Part shown: in pieces, positions 16,476 through 23,311 of the stretch | Layout of the letters: every line of letters starts with the position of its first letter | How positions within the stretch are numbered: position 1 is the stretch's first letter | NCBI GenBank assembly: GCA_031552765.1 | Contig: JAVBME010000044.1 | Location: 1-25,900 of the forward strand | Source of the DNA: JAVBME01 sp031552765 | GTDB lineage: Bacteria > Bacillota > Negativicutes > Acidaminococcales > JAISLQ01 | Length of the DNA: 25,900 nt | Direction of reading: 5' to 3' | Made by a program: the position numbers and the translations under genes | The notes under the pieces: model-generated | What the model was told of the DNA's origin: nothing | Databases searched by the model: none | What the model saw: only the letters and a program-made list of their open reading frames with translations

Positions 16476-16895
16476 TTGCTGACGGCATTGTTTAGTGATT
16501 TTACCCCGGAAAGCAAACTTCTCCCTGTAGTAAAACATGTTTGCCTGTCCAAAATTCAGGAATTTTGCGTGATGAGCCAGGCGGCCGGCCCGATACACGT
16601 GGACACGGCGTATTGCGCCAAAACGCCGTTTAAAAAGCCTCTGGTACCGGGCTTCATGATTTCCGGCTATGTGGCGGAGATGATGGAAAACAATTTTGGC
16701 GAAGACTGGTTCAACAGCGGCGAGATGGAAATAAGTTTCGTCAAACCGGCGCAACCGGGCGACACGCTTTTGGTGGAGGGTACGGTAAGAGAATATGCGG
16801 ACGGCAAACTGTCCGTAGAAATAAATGTTACCAACCATAAAGGCGGCAAGGTCGCCAAAGGGGCCTGCGCCTTGACGGTAACGGACAGAGGGTGA
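16476..16895 (+). CDS. MaoC-like hotdog subunit B
   Basis: The 139-residue hotdog protein starts at TTG, supported by AAGGAGG 8 bases upstream. The hydratase motif region reads MSQAAGPIHVDTAYCAKTPF. His41 and the following Asp43 are present, but the position of the catalytic Asp is Ala36 and that of Asn is Gly38. The later PLVPGFMISG loop is normal for MaoC proteins. Together with subunit A (15 bp upstream) it makes a two-gene MaoC unit in which neither chain has a whole Asp/His dyad. A dehydratase-like fold and CoA-ester binding are likely; the reaction is open. Confidence 0.85.
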   Translation: MLTALFSDFTPESKLLPVVKHVCLSKIQEFCVMSQAAGPIHVDTAYCAKTPFKKPLVPGFMISGYVAEMMENNFGEDWFNSGEMEISFVKPAQPGDTLLVEGTVREYADGKLSVEINVTNHKGGKVAKGACALTVTDRG

Positions 16896-16899
16896 TGCC

Positions 16900-17934
16900 A
16901 TGCTGGCTATAGTAAAGACCTCCCGCCAATACGGCGGCGTGGAAGTAAAAGAAGCAGAAAAACCAAAGATAAAAACGGCGGAACAGGTGCTGGTCAAAGT
17001 AAAAAGCGCCGCTATCTGCGGCAGCGATATCCATGCCTATGAATATCCGCCCAGCTATGAATTCATTGAGGTGCCGGTCATTCTGGGGCATGAATTTTGC
17101 GGTATCGTCGAAGAGGCGGGCGTCAGTGTCAAAGGTTTCAAACCCGGCGATATCGTGATGGGCGAGTCCAACAAATACTGCCGCACCTGTGAAAACTGCC
17201 GCCAGGGCAAGACCAACATCTGCTACAATTCCAAAATGACCGGCCTTCATGTGGACGGCGTCATGGCCGAATATGTGGCGATAGACGAGCATCTTTTGCA
17301 CCATGTGCCAAACAATCTCAGCTATTCCGAAGGCGCGGTGGCGCAGGCCGCTACGGTCAGCGTACACGGCCTGGAAAAAACAACGGTCAAACCGGGTGAT
17401 ACCGTACTGGTCTTCGGGCCGGGCATTGTCGGCCAGGCAGCGGCGCAGCTAGTGCGCCTGAAGGGCGCCAGCAAGGTATTTATCATCGGTACGGCGGCCG
17501 ATGAAGGTTTGCGGTTGCCGATGGCGCGGGCGCTGGGTTTTGCGACTATCGTCATAGACAAGGAAAGCATACCCGCCGCGCTGCAAAAATGCGGCCTGCC
17601 GGACAAAGTGGATACGGTCGTCGAATGTACAGGCGTGGCCGCCGCTTTTCTTGAAGGGATAAACCATTTGAAAAAAGGCGGACAGTTGACTATCCTTGGC
17701 ATATACAACAAGCCTTTTGAAATACCCATGACCCAACTGGTGAGAAATGAAATCGTACTCAATACCAGCTATACTTCTTCCTGGTACGATTACGAGAAGA
17801 CGCTTCAACTGTTGTCACTGGGCGATTTGAAACTGAAAGAACTATGCAAAGAATACCCGATAGAAGAAGGCGTGCAGGCGTTTGAGGACGCCGTCGCCAA
17901 AAAAGTGACCAAACCGGTCATCGTATTTCCCTAA
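16900..17934 (+). CDS. Zinc-dependent alcohol dehydrogenase (MDR, sorbitol/threonine dehydrogenase-like)
   Basis: The 344-residue medium-chain dehydrogenase has catalytic zinc ligands Cys40 and His64-Glu65 (GHE) and four structural-zinc cysteines at 94, 97, 100 and 108. The NAD motif is GPGIVG at 173-178. The Glu that usually precedes the SVHG segment seems to be Gln149. It is 4 bp from the MaoC B stop, so translation is coupled. Members oxidise secondary alcohols. 6-Hydroxycyclohexenecarbonyl-CoA dehydrogenase of anaerobic aromatic pathways belongs to the same superfamily, but I cannot assign that substrate. It could form the beta-keto acid used by BKACE, encoded next. Confidence 0.94.
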   Translation: MLAIVKTSRQYGGVEVKEAEKPKIKTAEQVLVKVKSAAICGSDIHAYEYPPSYEFIEVPVILGHEFCGIVEEAGVSVKGFKPGDIVMGESNKYCRTCENCRQGKTNICYNSKMTGLHVDGVMAEYVAIDEHLLHHVPNNLSYSEGAVAQAATVSVHGLEKTTVKPGDTVLVFGPGIVGQAAAQLVRLKGASKVFIIGTAADEGLRLPMARALGFATIVIDKESIPAALQKCGLPDKVDTVVECTGVAAAFLEGINHLKKGGQLTILGIYNKPFEIPMTQLVRNEIVLNTSYTSSWYDYEKTLQLLSLGDLKLKELCKEYPIEEGVQAFEDAVAKKVTKPVIVFP

Positions 17935-17958
17935 ATTTTAGGTGAAGAGGTGTATGAA

Positions 17959-18795
17959 ATGCCGCCAAAACCGACGAAAAAAGTAGTGCTTACAATTGCG
18001 CCGACCGGCAGCCTGCCGACGAAGGAATCCAACCCCAACGCGCCGCTGGTAGCTAAAGAAATAGCCAAACAGGCCTATGAATGCTGGCAGGAAGGCGCGG
18101 CTGTAGCGCATTTCCATGCGCGTGACGAAGAGGGCAAGCCTTCTTCCAATGTGGAACTGTTCCGCGAAATAATCGCCGAATTGGATAAATACCCCGATAT
18201 GAATGTGATACGCCAACTGTCGACCGGCGGGCGTACCGGTAAAACCGCTCAGGAACGTGGGCAGATGATTTGCCTGGCGCCCGAGATGGCCAGCCTGTCC
18301 ACCGGGTCTTCCAATTTTGCCGTAGGCTGCAACTTCAACGACGGCGAACTCATCTCCTACCTGGCAGGCCAGATGAAAGAATATAAAGTAAAGCCGGAAA
18401 TAGAGATATTTGACGCGGCCATGATACCGAACGCCCTTCGTTTGGTGGAAAATAGTGAAGTAGCGGCGCCGCTGCACTTTAACTTCGTACTGGGGCTCAG
18501 GGGCTCCCAACCAGCCACGCCGGAAACTTTAATGTTTTTATATAGCCAGCTTCCGGAAAATTGCACCTGGGGCGTCAGCGTCATAGGGAAAGACCAGGTC
18601 CCCCTGTCCACTATGGCGCTGGCCCTTGGCGGCAATGTCCGCGTGGGCGTCGAAGACAACCTGTATGCGGAAAAAGGCGTACTGGCGACCAATCTCGGCC
18701 TTTTGCGCCGCATGAAAAACATCGTCCTTGCTATGGGCAAAGAGCTGGCCACGCCGGATGAAGCAAGAGAAATACTCAGCATTCCCAAAAGGTAA
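17959..18795 (+). CDS. Beta-keto acid cleavage enzyme (BKACE, DUF849)
   Basis: The 278-residue TIM-barrel metalloenzyme is related to 3-keto-5-aminohexanoate cleavage enzyme (Kce). Members condense a beta-keto acid with acetyl-CoA and split it to acetoacetate plus a new CoA ester. Zinc ligands are visible as His51 and His53 (AHFHARDEEG) and Glu232 (VGVEDN). I chose ATG 17959, 8 bases after AAGAGG, over the GTG at 17950 that overlaps that site. The neighbouring alcohol dehydrogenase and SDR could supply the beta-keto acid. This gives a second, ligase-free way to make an acyl-CoA in the operon. Specificity varies widely in the family and cannot be predicted here. Confidence 0.94.
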   Translation: MPPKPTKKVVLTIAPTGSLPTKESNPNAPLVAKEIAKQAYECWQEGAAVAHFHARDEEGKPSSNVELFREIIAELDKYPDMNVIRQLSTGGRTGKTAQERGQMICLAPEMASLSTGSSNFAVGCNFNDGELISYLAGQMKEYKVKPEIEIFDAAMIPNALRLVENSEVAAPLHFNFVLGLRGSQPATPETLMFLYSQLPENCTWGVSVIGKDQVPLSTMALALGGNVRVGVEDNLYAEKGVLATNLGLLRRMKNIVLAMGKELATPDEAREILSIPKR

Positions 18796-18824
18796 CAGGC
18801 AACTTCACAATTGGAGGTTGTATA

Positions 18825-19676
18825 ATGGAGCTTAAAGAATTAGAATATAAAGTGGAAAACAAAATCGCCACCATTACCCTTAACCGTCCGGAGCAGATGA
18901 ACGCTATGGTGGCGGAGATGTATTACGGGCTCATCGACCTTCTAGACAAAGCTGACAATGACGATGGCGTTAGGGCGATCGTGGTCACCGGGCATGGCCG
19001 TTGTTTTTGCGCCGGACAGGATTTGTCCGCCGGCAACAAATTCGGTCAGCAGGTAAACAGCATCGAAGAGTACCGGGACCGCGGCGGCCAGGTAGCGCTG
19101 CGCATCCACAAACTTAACAAACCGTGTATCGGCGCCTTGAACGGCGCGGCTGTGGGAGTCGGGATAACCATGACCTTGCCTATGGATATGCGTATAGCCT
19201 CCGGTAAGGCGAAGATAGGCTTTGTCTTCTCCCGCCGCGGCATCATCAACGAAGCGTGCAGCAGTTATTTTCTGCCCCGTTTGGTTGGCGTTTCTAAAGC
19301 GCTGGAGTGGCTGATGAGCGGGCGGACGTTCACCGCCGAGGAAGGCTTTGAACACGGTCTGTTTACCAAAGTGGTGGAGCCGGAAGAAGTGCTGCCGACA
19401 GCCTACGCTTATGCGCGCGAGATAGTCGACAATGCGGCGCCGGTTTCTGTGGCCCTGGCTAAACGGCTGGTCTGGGATATGCAGAGCGCATCCCATCCTA
19501 TGGAGGCGCACGACTTTGAGTCGTTATGTATGTATTACCTTGGACGCGGCGCGGACGCCAAAGAAGGAGTAGCATCCTTTATGGAAAAACGGCTGCCGGA
19601 CTGGCAAATGAGCACAACAAAAAATATGCCGCCGTTCTTTCCGCTTAGGGAAGAGCCGGTTTTCCGCGGCAAGTAG
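18825..19676 (+). CDS. Crotonase-fold enzyme 3 (divergent, both hydratase Glu absent)
   Basis: The 283-residue crotonase has the oxyanion motifs FCAGQDLSAG (61-70) and AAVGVG (108-113). Aligned by eye with crotonase 2, the first catalytic Glu is Thr115 (GVGITMTLPMD) and the second is Phe135 (IGFVFSRRG). A Glu does appear at 143 in GIINEACSSYFLPR, the position of the catalytic acid Asp204 in dienoyl-CoA isomerase. This FSRRGIxxEACSS subgroup is widespread but poorly characterised. An isomerase, ring hydrolase or C-C hydrolase role is more likely than simple hydration. GGAGG lies 7 bases before the ATG. The C-terminal tail after about 255 is longer than in the other two. Confidence 0.88.
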   Translation: MELKELEYKVENKIATITLNRPEQMNAMVAEMYYGLIDLLDKADNDDGVRAIVVTGHGRCFCAGQDLSAGNKFGQQVNSIEEYRDRGGQVALRIHKLNKPCIGALNGAAVGVGITMTLPMDMRIASGKAKIGFVFSRRGIINEACSSYFLPRLVGVSKALEWLMSGRTFTAEEGFEHGLFTKVVEPEEVLPTAYAYAREIVDNAAPVSVALAKRLVWDMQSASHPMEAHDFESLCMYYLGRGADAKEGVASFMEKRLPDWQMSTTKNMPPFFPLREEPVFRGK

Positions 19677-19687
19677 GGAGCTTTTTC

Positions 19688-20650
19688 ATGAAATCTAGGA
19701 TATGTGACATGTTCGGAATAAAATACCCGATAGTAAAAGGCGGCCTGCAATGGCTATCTAAGGCCAAACTTGTAGCCGCGGTGGCTAACGCGGGCGGGTT
19801 GGGCCTCTTGTCCGCCACGTCCCACCCGGATAAAGCATCTCTGGTCGCGGAGATACGAAAAACACAGGCATTGACCGATAAACCGTTTGGCGTCAATATT
19901 TCCATGTTGCCGGGCAAAACGCAAGAAGCGCTGACGGAAGAGTTTTTTGCCGCTGTATTGGAGTGCGGCGTGAAGATCGTCGAAACTTCGGGGCGCAGCC
20001 CGGAAGCCTATATCCCTCGCCTGCACGAAGCGGGAGTCAAAATCATCCATAAGGTGCCGGCTGTGCGCTATGCCAAAAAAGCTGAGCAGGTCGGCGTGGA
20101 CGCTGTTTCGATAGTAGGTTTTGAATGCGGCGGCCATCCGGGGCTTGACGACGTAACGACAATGGCTTTAGTGCCGCGCGCTGCCGCAGAACTAAAAGTG
20201 CCGCTCCTGGCGGGCGGCGGCGTGGCCGACGCCCGCGGGTTTGTCGCTATGATGGCTCTTGGCGCCGACGGCGTCGTTATGGGCACGCGCTTTGTCCTTA
20301 GTGAAGAATGCGACGTACACCCGGATTTCAAAAAACGTTTGCTGGCGGCACAGGAAACCGATACCAAAATGGTGCAGTATTCTATCCGCAATCCTATCCG
20401 TGCTCTGCACAACGGAGCGGTCGATAAGGTCGCGGAAATGGAAAAACGTGGCGCTACGCTGGAAGAACTTTTGACCATAACAAGCGGTATAAACGGGCGC
20501 CGCTGCTGGTATGAAGGCGATACCGACGGCGGGGTGCACGCCACAGGCCAGTGTATAGGGCAGATAAACGAAATAAAACCCGTAGCTCAGATCATCGAAG
20601 AGATAATGCAGGGGGCGGAAAAAATACTGGCCCGGTTGCAGGAGAAATAA
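19688..20650 (+). CDS. Nitronate monooxygenase/FabK-like flavoprotein
   Basis: The 320-residue FMN-binding TIM barrel has the N-terminal YPIVKGGLQWLS pattern, the GFECGGH motif with His150 (catalytic in nitronate monooxygenases and conserved in FabK enoyl reductases), and the phosphate-binding LLAGGGVADARG and GVVMGTRF segments. In an anaerobic CoA pathway an enoyl reductase or other FMN redox role is more plausible than nitronate oxidation, but the fold alone does not decide. It is the last gene of the operon, 11 bp after crotonase 3, with GGGAG before the ATG. It is the only flavoenzyme in the operon. Confidence 0.9.
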   Translation: MKSRICDMFGIKYPIVKGGLQWLSKAKLVAAVANAGGLGLLSATSHPDKASLVAEIRKTQALTDKPFGVNISMLPGKTQEALTEEFFAAVLECGVKIVETSGRSPEAYIPRLHEAGVKIIHKVPAVRYAKKAEQVGVDAVSIVGFECGGHPGLDDVTTMALVPRAAAELKVPLLAGGGVADARGFVAMMALGADGVVMGTRFVLSEECDVHPDFKKRLLAAQETDTKMVQYSIRNPIRALHNGAVDKVAEMEKRGATLEELLTITSGINGRRCWYEGDTDGGVHATGQCIGQINEIKPVAQIIEEIMQGAEKILARLQEK

Positions 20651-20664
20651 TATGTTTGGCTCTA

Positions 20665-21100
20665 GGCTAGCAAAAGTGTCTAAAGTTCTTGATAATATTA
20701 CTCAAACTGGCCATTAAAGTTTTTTTGTTTTCCCAAATCTCCATTTACATTCTTTAAGGTGCAAATGAAAATTGGTTTTTACACCATTGAATTTCGCTAG
20801 TCTGCGTTTAGTAAAGCTCCAAAAAGCTTCTATGTCGTTGATATGGCATTTCCTGTTGCTAAATTCTTTGCTGTGATTTACATGAAAGTGCTTTTGATAG
20901 CCGACATCAACAAGTCCGTTATATGCTTTTCATTTATCAGTGTGGCTGACGCTTTCAAGTGATACTTTACCGCGAATTATTGCTTGCAGCGTGTTTTTCG
21001 TTACATCAGATACTATTTTTGTGTATACTCCGCCGCCTCGTTCATAAATACCAAGGCACTTGGCTGTTAATGTTTTTTGTCTAGCGCAACGGTTAGTAAA
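20665..21100 (-). pseudogene. Decayed IS1595-type (ISXO2-like) transposase fragment
   Basis: The minus strand still reads recognisable ISXO2-domain peptide: LGIYERGGGVYTKIV, SVSHTDK*KAYNGLVDVGY, HFHVNHSKEF, HINDIEAFWSFTKRRLAKFNG and LHLKECKWRFGK. The usual HTDGWKAYNGL has a TGA in place of the Trp codon, and further stops follow KTKKL. The N-terminal half of the transposase is missing, so the copy is dead. I saw no clear terminal repeats, so the edges are approximate. It fills most of the 578-bp gap between the catabolic operon and zupT. Confidence 0.8.
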
Positions 21101-21143
21101 CTTTTATCAAAACACAAATTTTGATTTGTTTTTAAACAGGAAA

Positions 21144-21179
21144 GCCTCCGGGAATTCTCCCGGAGGCTACTGTTTTTTT
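21144..21179. terminator. Bidirectional Rho-independent terminator
   Basis: A perfect 10-bp GC-rich stem (21144-21153 with 21158-21167, loop ATTC) is followed on the plus strand by TACTG and seven T. On the minus strand it is followed by TTTCCTGTTT. It can end zupT transcripts from the right and any read-through of the long operon from the left. Confidence 0.85.
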
Positions 21180-21228
21180 GATAAAGAAGGTGGTGCAAGC
21201 CAAAGATTGCTTTCATGAAGCACAAATG

Positions 21229-22032
21229 CTACATGAAGAGAAGCAGGCTGACAGCCATAACCATCATGCCTGCCACTAAGCCGTAAATGGATAAGTGGTG
21301 TTCGCCATACTCCCTGGCGGAAGGCAGTAACTCATCCAGTGAGATAAATACCATAATCCCTGCGACCGCCGCGAACAAAAGGCCATATACCACATCGCTC
21401 ATAAAAGGCAGCAAAATTAAGTAACCGATGATAGCGCCGATTGGTTCCGACAGCCCGGATGCAAGGGAATAAAGAAATGCTTTTTTCTTGTCGCCGGTTG
21501 CATAATAAATAGGCACAGATACGGCAATTCCCTCGGGAATGTTATGAATCGCGATTGCTATTACAATAGGGATAGCTAGGGAGGGTTCTTGTAAAGCTGA
21601 AACGAAAGTTGCCAACCCTTCGGGGAAGTTATGTACCGAAATAGCCAAAGCGGTAAATAATCCAGTGCGCATCAATTTTTCCTTATCTTTTTCTGCCGGT
21701 TTGTCTTCGTGCATTTTATGGATTTCGTGCGGGTTGTCTTTTTTTGGAATGCAATGGTCAATGCTGCCTGTGAGCAGCATACCGGCAAAAAAGGCGACTA
21801 CAGTGACGATGGCGCCATCTTTTGCGCCAAGAGCAGCCTGTAGTGAATTTTGCGCCTTAAAAAATATTTCTATCGTGGAAACATAAATCATGACGCCAGC
21901 GGAAAAGCCGAGGCTTATAGATAAAAATTTCGTATTGGTATTTTTAGCAAAAAATGCCATAGCGCTGCCAATACCGGTAGAAAGGCCGGCTAATACGGTT
22001 AAACCAAACGCCAGCCAAAGATTATCTTGCAT
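21229..22032 (-). CDS. zupT: ZIP-family metal transporter (ZupT-like)
   Basis: The 267-residue membrane protein has about eight hydrophobic segments and both metal-site motifs of ZIP transporters: HNFPEG in segment four and HNIPEG in segment five. A His/Asp/Glu/Lys-rich loop (about residues 95-118) lies before them, the usual cytoplasmic metal-binding loop. It imports zinc and other divalent metals such as iron or manganese. AAGGAGG is 6 bases before the ATG. Its own promoter and an 18-bp palindromic operator lie upstream (22055-22112), so it is a single-gene unit independent of the catabolic operon. Confidence 0.93.
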   Translation of the reverse strand: MQDNLWLAFGLTVLAGLSTGIGSAMAFFAKNTNTKFLSISLGFSAGVMIYVSTIEIFFKAQNSLQAALGAKDGAIVTVVAFFAGMLLTGSIDHCIPKKDNPHEIHKMHEDKPAEKDKEKLMRTGLFTALAISVHNFPEGLATFVSALQEPSLAIPIVIAIAIHNIPEGIAVSVPIYYATGDKKKAFLYSLASGLSEPIGAIIGYLILLPFMSDVVYGLLFAAVAGIMVFISLDELLPSAREYGEHHLSIYGLVAGMMVMAVSLLLFM

Positions 22033-22054
22033 CTAGTACCTCCTTGCGTATTTT

Positions 22055-22072
22055 AGTTAGCTTTAGCTAACT
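22055..22072 (-). promoter_or_regulatory. DtxR/MntR-like palindromic operator of zupT
   Basis: AGTTAGCT-TT-AGCTAACT is a perfect 8-2-8 palindrome. It lies 12-29 bases downstream of the proposed -10 box, that is over the start of transcription and early leader. Its TTAG...CTAA character resembles operators of metal-dependent DtxR-family repressors. Repression of a metal importer when metal is plentiful would fit. The binding protein is not in the window. Confidence 0.6.
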
Positions 22073-22083
22073 TATATATGATT

Positions 22084-22112
22084 AGTATACTTGTCTTTTG
22101 TTTTGAAAGCAA
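22084..22112 (-). promoter_or_regulatory. Sigma-70 type promoter of zupT
   Basis: On the minus strand TTGCTT (22107-22112) and TATACT (22084-22089) are separated by exactly 17 bases, a good vegetative promoter about 50 bp upstream of the zupT start codon. Confidence 0.65.
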
Positions 22113-22233
22113 CCTTATTTTAGGGAAGGCTGTATCTTATGATTTTTAAAAACCCAAAACTGTAGTGTACAGCCAACATCTCAGGGCGGTTTTATCAAAC
22201 CTCTTCTAAAAATCGAGTGAATAATTTTTGTGG

Positions 22234-22269
22234 CAAAAAAAGAAAAGGCCTGCATTTCTGCAAACCTTT
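22234..22269 (-). terminator. Terminator of the former tRNA-Ser gene
   Basis: On the minus strand an 11-bp stem (22244-22254 with 22259-22269, two G-U pairs) closed by a GAAA tetraloop is followed by TCTTTTTTT. It lies 10 bases past the CCA end of the tRNA-Ser fragment, as expected for the original tRNA terminator. Confidence 0.85.
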
Positions 22270-22279
22270 ATGTTTACTA

Positions 22280-22336
<57 letters not shown>

Positions 22337-22463
22337 TTATACATAAGTCATTTTAGCATGCCTTACCTGAATTTACAACATTCCAATTAGTCGCGTTGTT
22401 ACTGGTTTTTTTGACGATCATGTGTTAGCTGGCTTTACTTAAATTTGGCTGAGCTTTGGGAAG

Positions 22464-22485
22464 TTGTTATCAAATTGTTATCAAA
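22464..22485. repeat. Two tandem copies of TTGTTATCAAA
   Basis: Two exact 11-bp units directly abut at 22464-22474 and 22475-22485, about 130 bp inside the presumed element from the tRNA-Ser remnant. They could be arm-type sites for the element's integrase or excisionase. The remaining gap 22033-22512 holds the zupT promoter and operator, terminator and tRNA remnant described separately, and a 7-bp inverted repeat (22128-22134 with 22168-22174). Confidence 0.5.
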
Positions 22486-22512
22486 AACGAAGTCGTATTG
22501 TCAGGAAAAAAG

Positions 22513-23295
22513 CTACTCTTTTCTATAGCGCTTCTCGCCTTGTGAATTGCCGTTGCTGCCTACTCGTCCCAAAATAACCTCATACTTCTTCCCGTAACTG
22601 ACATTAGCGCGATACGCAATATTATCAATAGCTACCCAAAAAGAAGCATCGTCGTCACCTATATCAATACTGAGGTCTGCATTTGCTGGAAACCCCGGAA
22701 TATTCCTCGGGCTGTCCGCTGTGAGGATTTTGCAGTTCTTGGCGTTCAAAACTAGGCTATCGGCAAGATCCAGGGCCATCATGGAGCTTTGTTCGGGTGT
22801 CGCTTTCCACTTTCCATACATGATACTTTGCGCATCGGCCACGGCTTTAGAGGAGGATGAAGATGATGCGCTGGAAGACGCGGGCACAGCTTTCTTTTGC
22901 GCAAGGGTATAATTCTCAAATACCTTCGCGATCAAAGCCGAGCTTATAAGCTGTACTTGCGGCACATCATTAAAAGCAAGATAGCCGACTTCAAAACTGT
23001 TATCATTATGGAGCACAAACTGTTGGGTCACTTTTACCGGCGCGTCCCTATAAGTACATCCTCCTGAAAATTCTACTACTTTTCTTTTGTCGCTAGTTTC
23101 AAAATATTTCCAGTTAGGATCAGAAAAAAAGGCGTTATATGCGTTTCCTATACTTACGTTGGGATAACTATTAAAATGTCCGTCTCTTACGACAGAGGTA
23201 CGCGGATCGAGGCTTGTTAAGGCATTTGGTTTGCCGCCGCAGCCTGATGCTAACAGCAGAAAGATCGTTATTAAAAACAGCCAGCTTTTTCTCAT
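22513..23295 (-). CDS. Secreted lipoprotein of unknown function
   Basis: The 260-residue protein has a clear lipoprotein signal, hydrophobic core then LLLASGC with Cys19, so it should be anchored outside the membrane. Two globular parts (about 20-130 and 155-260) are joined by a Ser/Ala-rich linker (about 138-150, nearly all Ser). I do not recognise the domains. AAGGAGC precedes the ATG. It starts 16 bp after the end of the DUF805-like gene and is probably co-transcribed with it, so the two may act together in the envelope. It is the first gene inside the presumed element. Confidence 0.85.
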   Translation of the reverse strand: MRKSWLFLITIFLLLASGCGGKPNALTSLDPRTSVVRDGHFNSYPNVSIGNAYNAFFSDPNWKYFETSDKRKVVEFSGGCTYRDAPVKVTQQFVLHNDNSFEVGYLAFNDVPQVQLISSALIAKVFENYTLAQKKAVPASSSASSSSSSKAVADAQSIMYGKWKATPEQSSMMALDLADSLVLNAKNCKILTADSPRNIPGFPANADLSIDIGDDDASFWVAIDNIAYRANVSYGKKYEVILGRVGSNGNSQGEKRYRKE

Positions 23296-23311
23296 GATAG
23301 CTCCTTGTCAG

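Noticed and set aside
16026..16997. 323-codon frame opposite both MaoC genes
   Set aside because: It crosses three well-supported sense genes and shows a His/Phe/Arg-rich shadow composition.
22128..22174. GGCTGTA/TACAGCC inverted repeat as an insertion-sequence end
   Set aside because: Arms of only 7 bp with a 33-bp loop, no partner end and no transposase nearby; kept only as a note.
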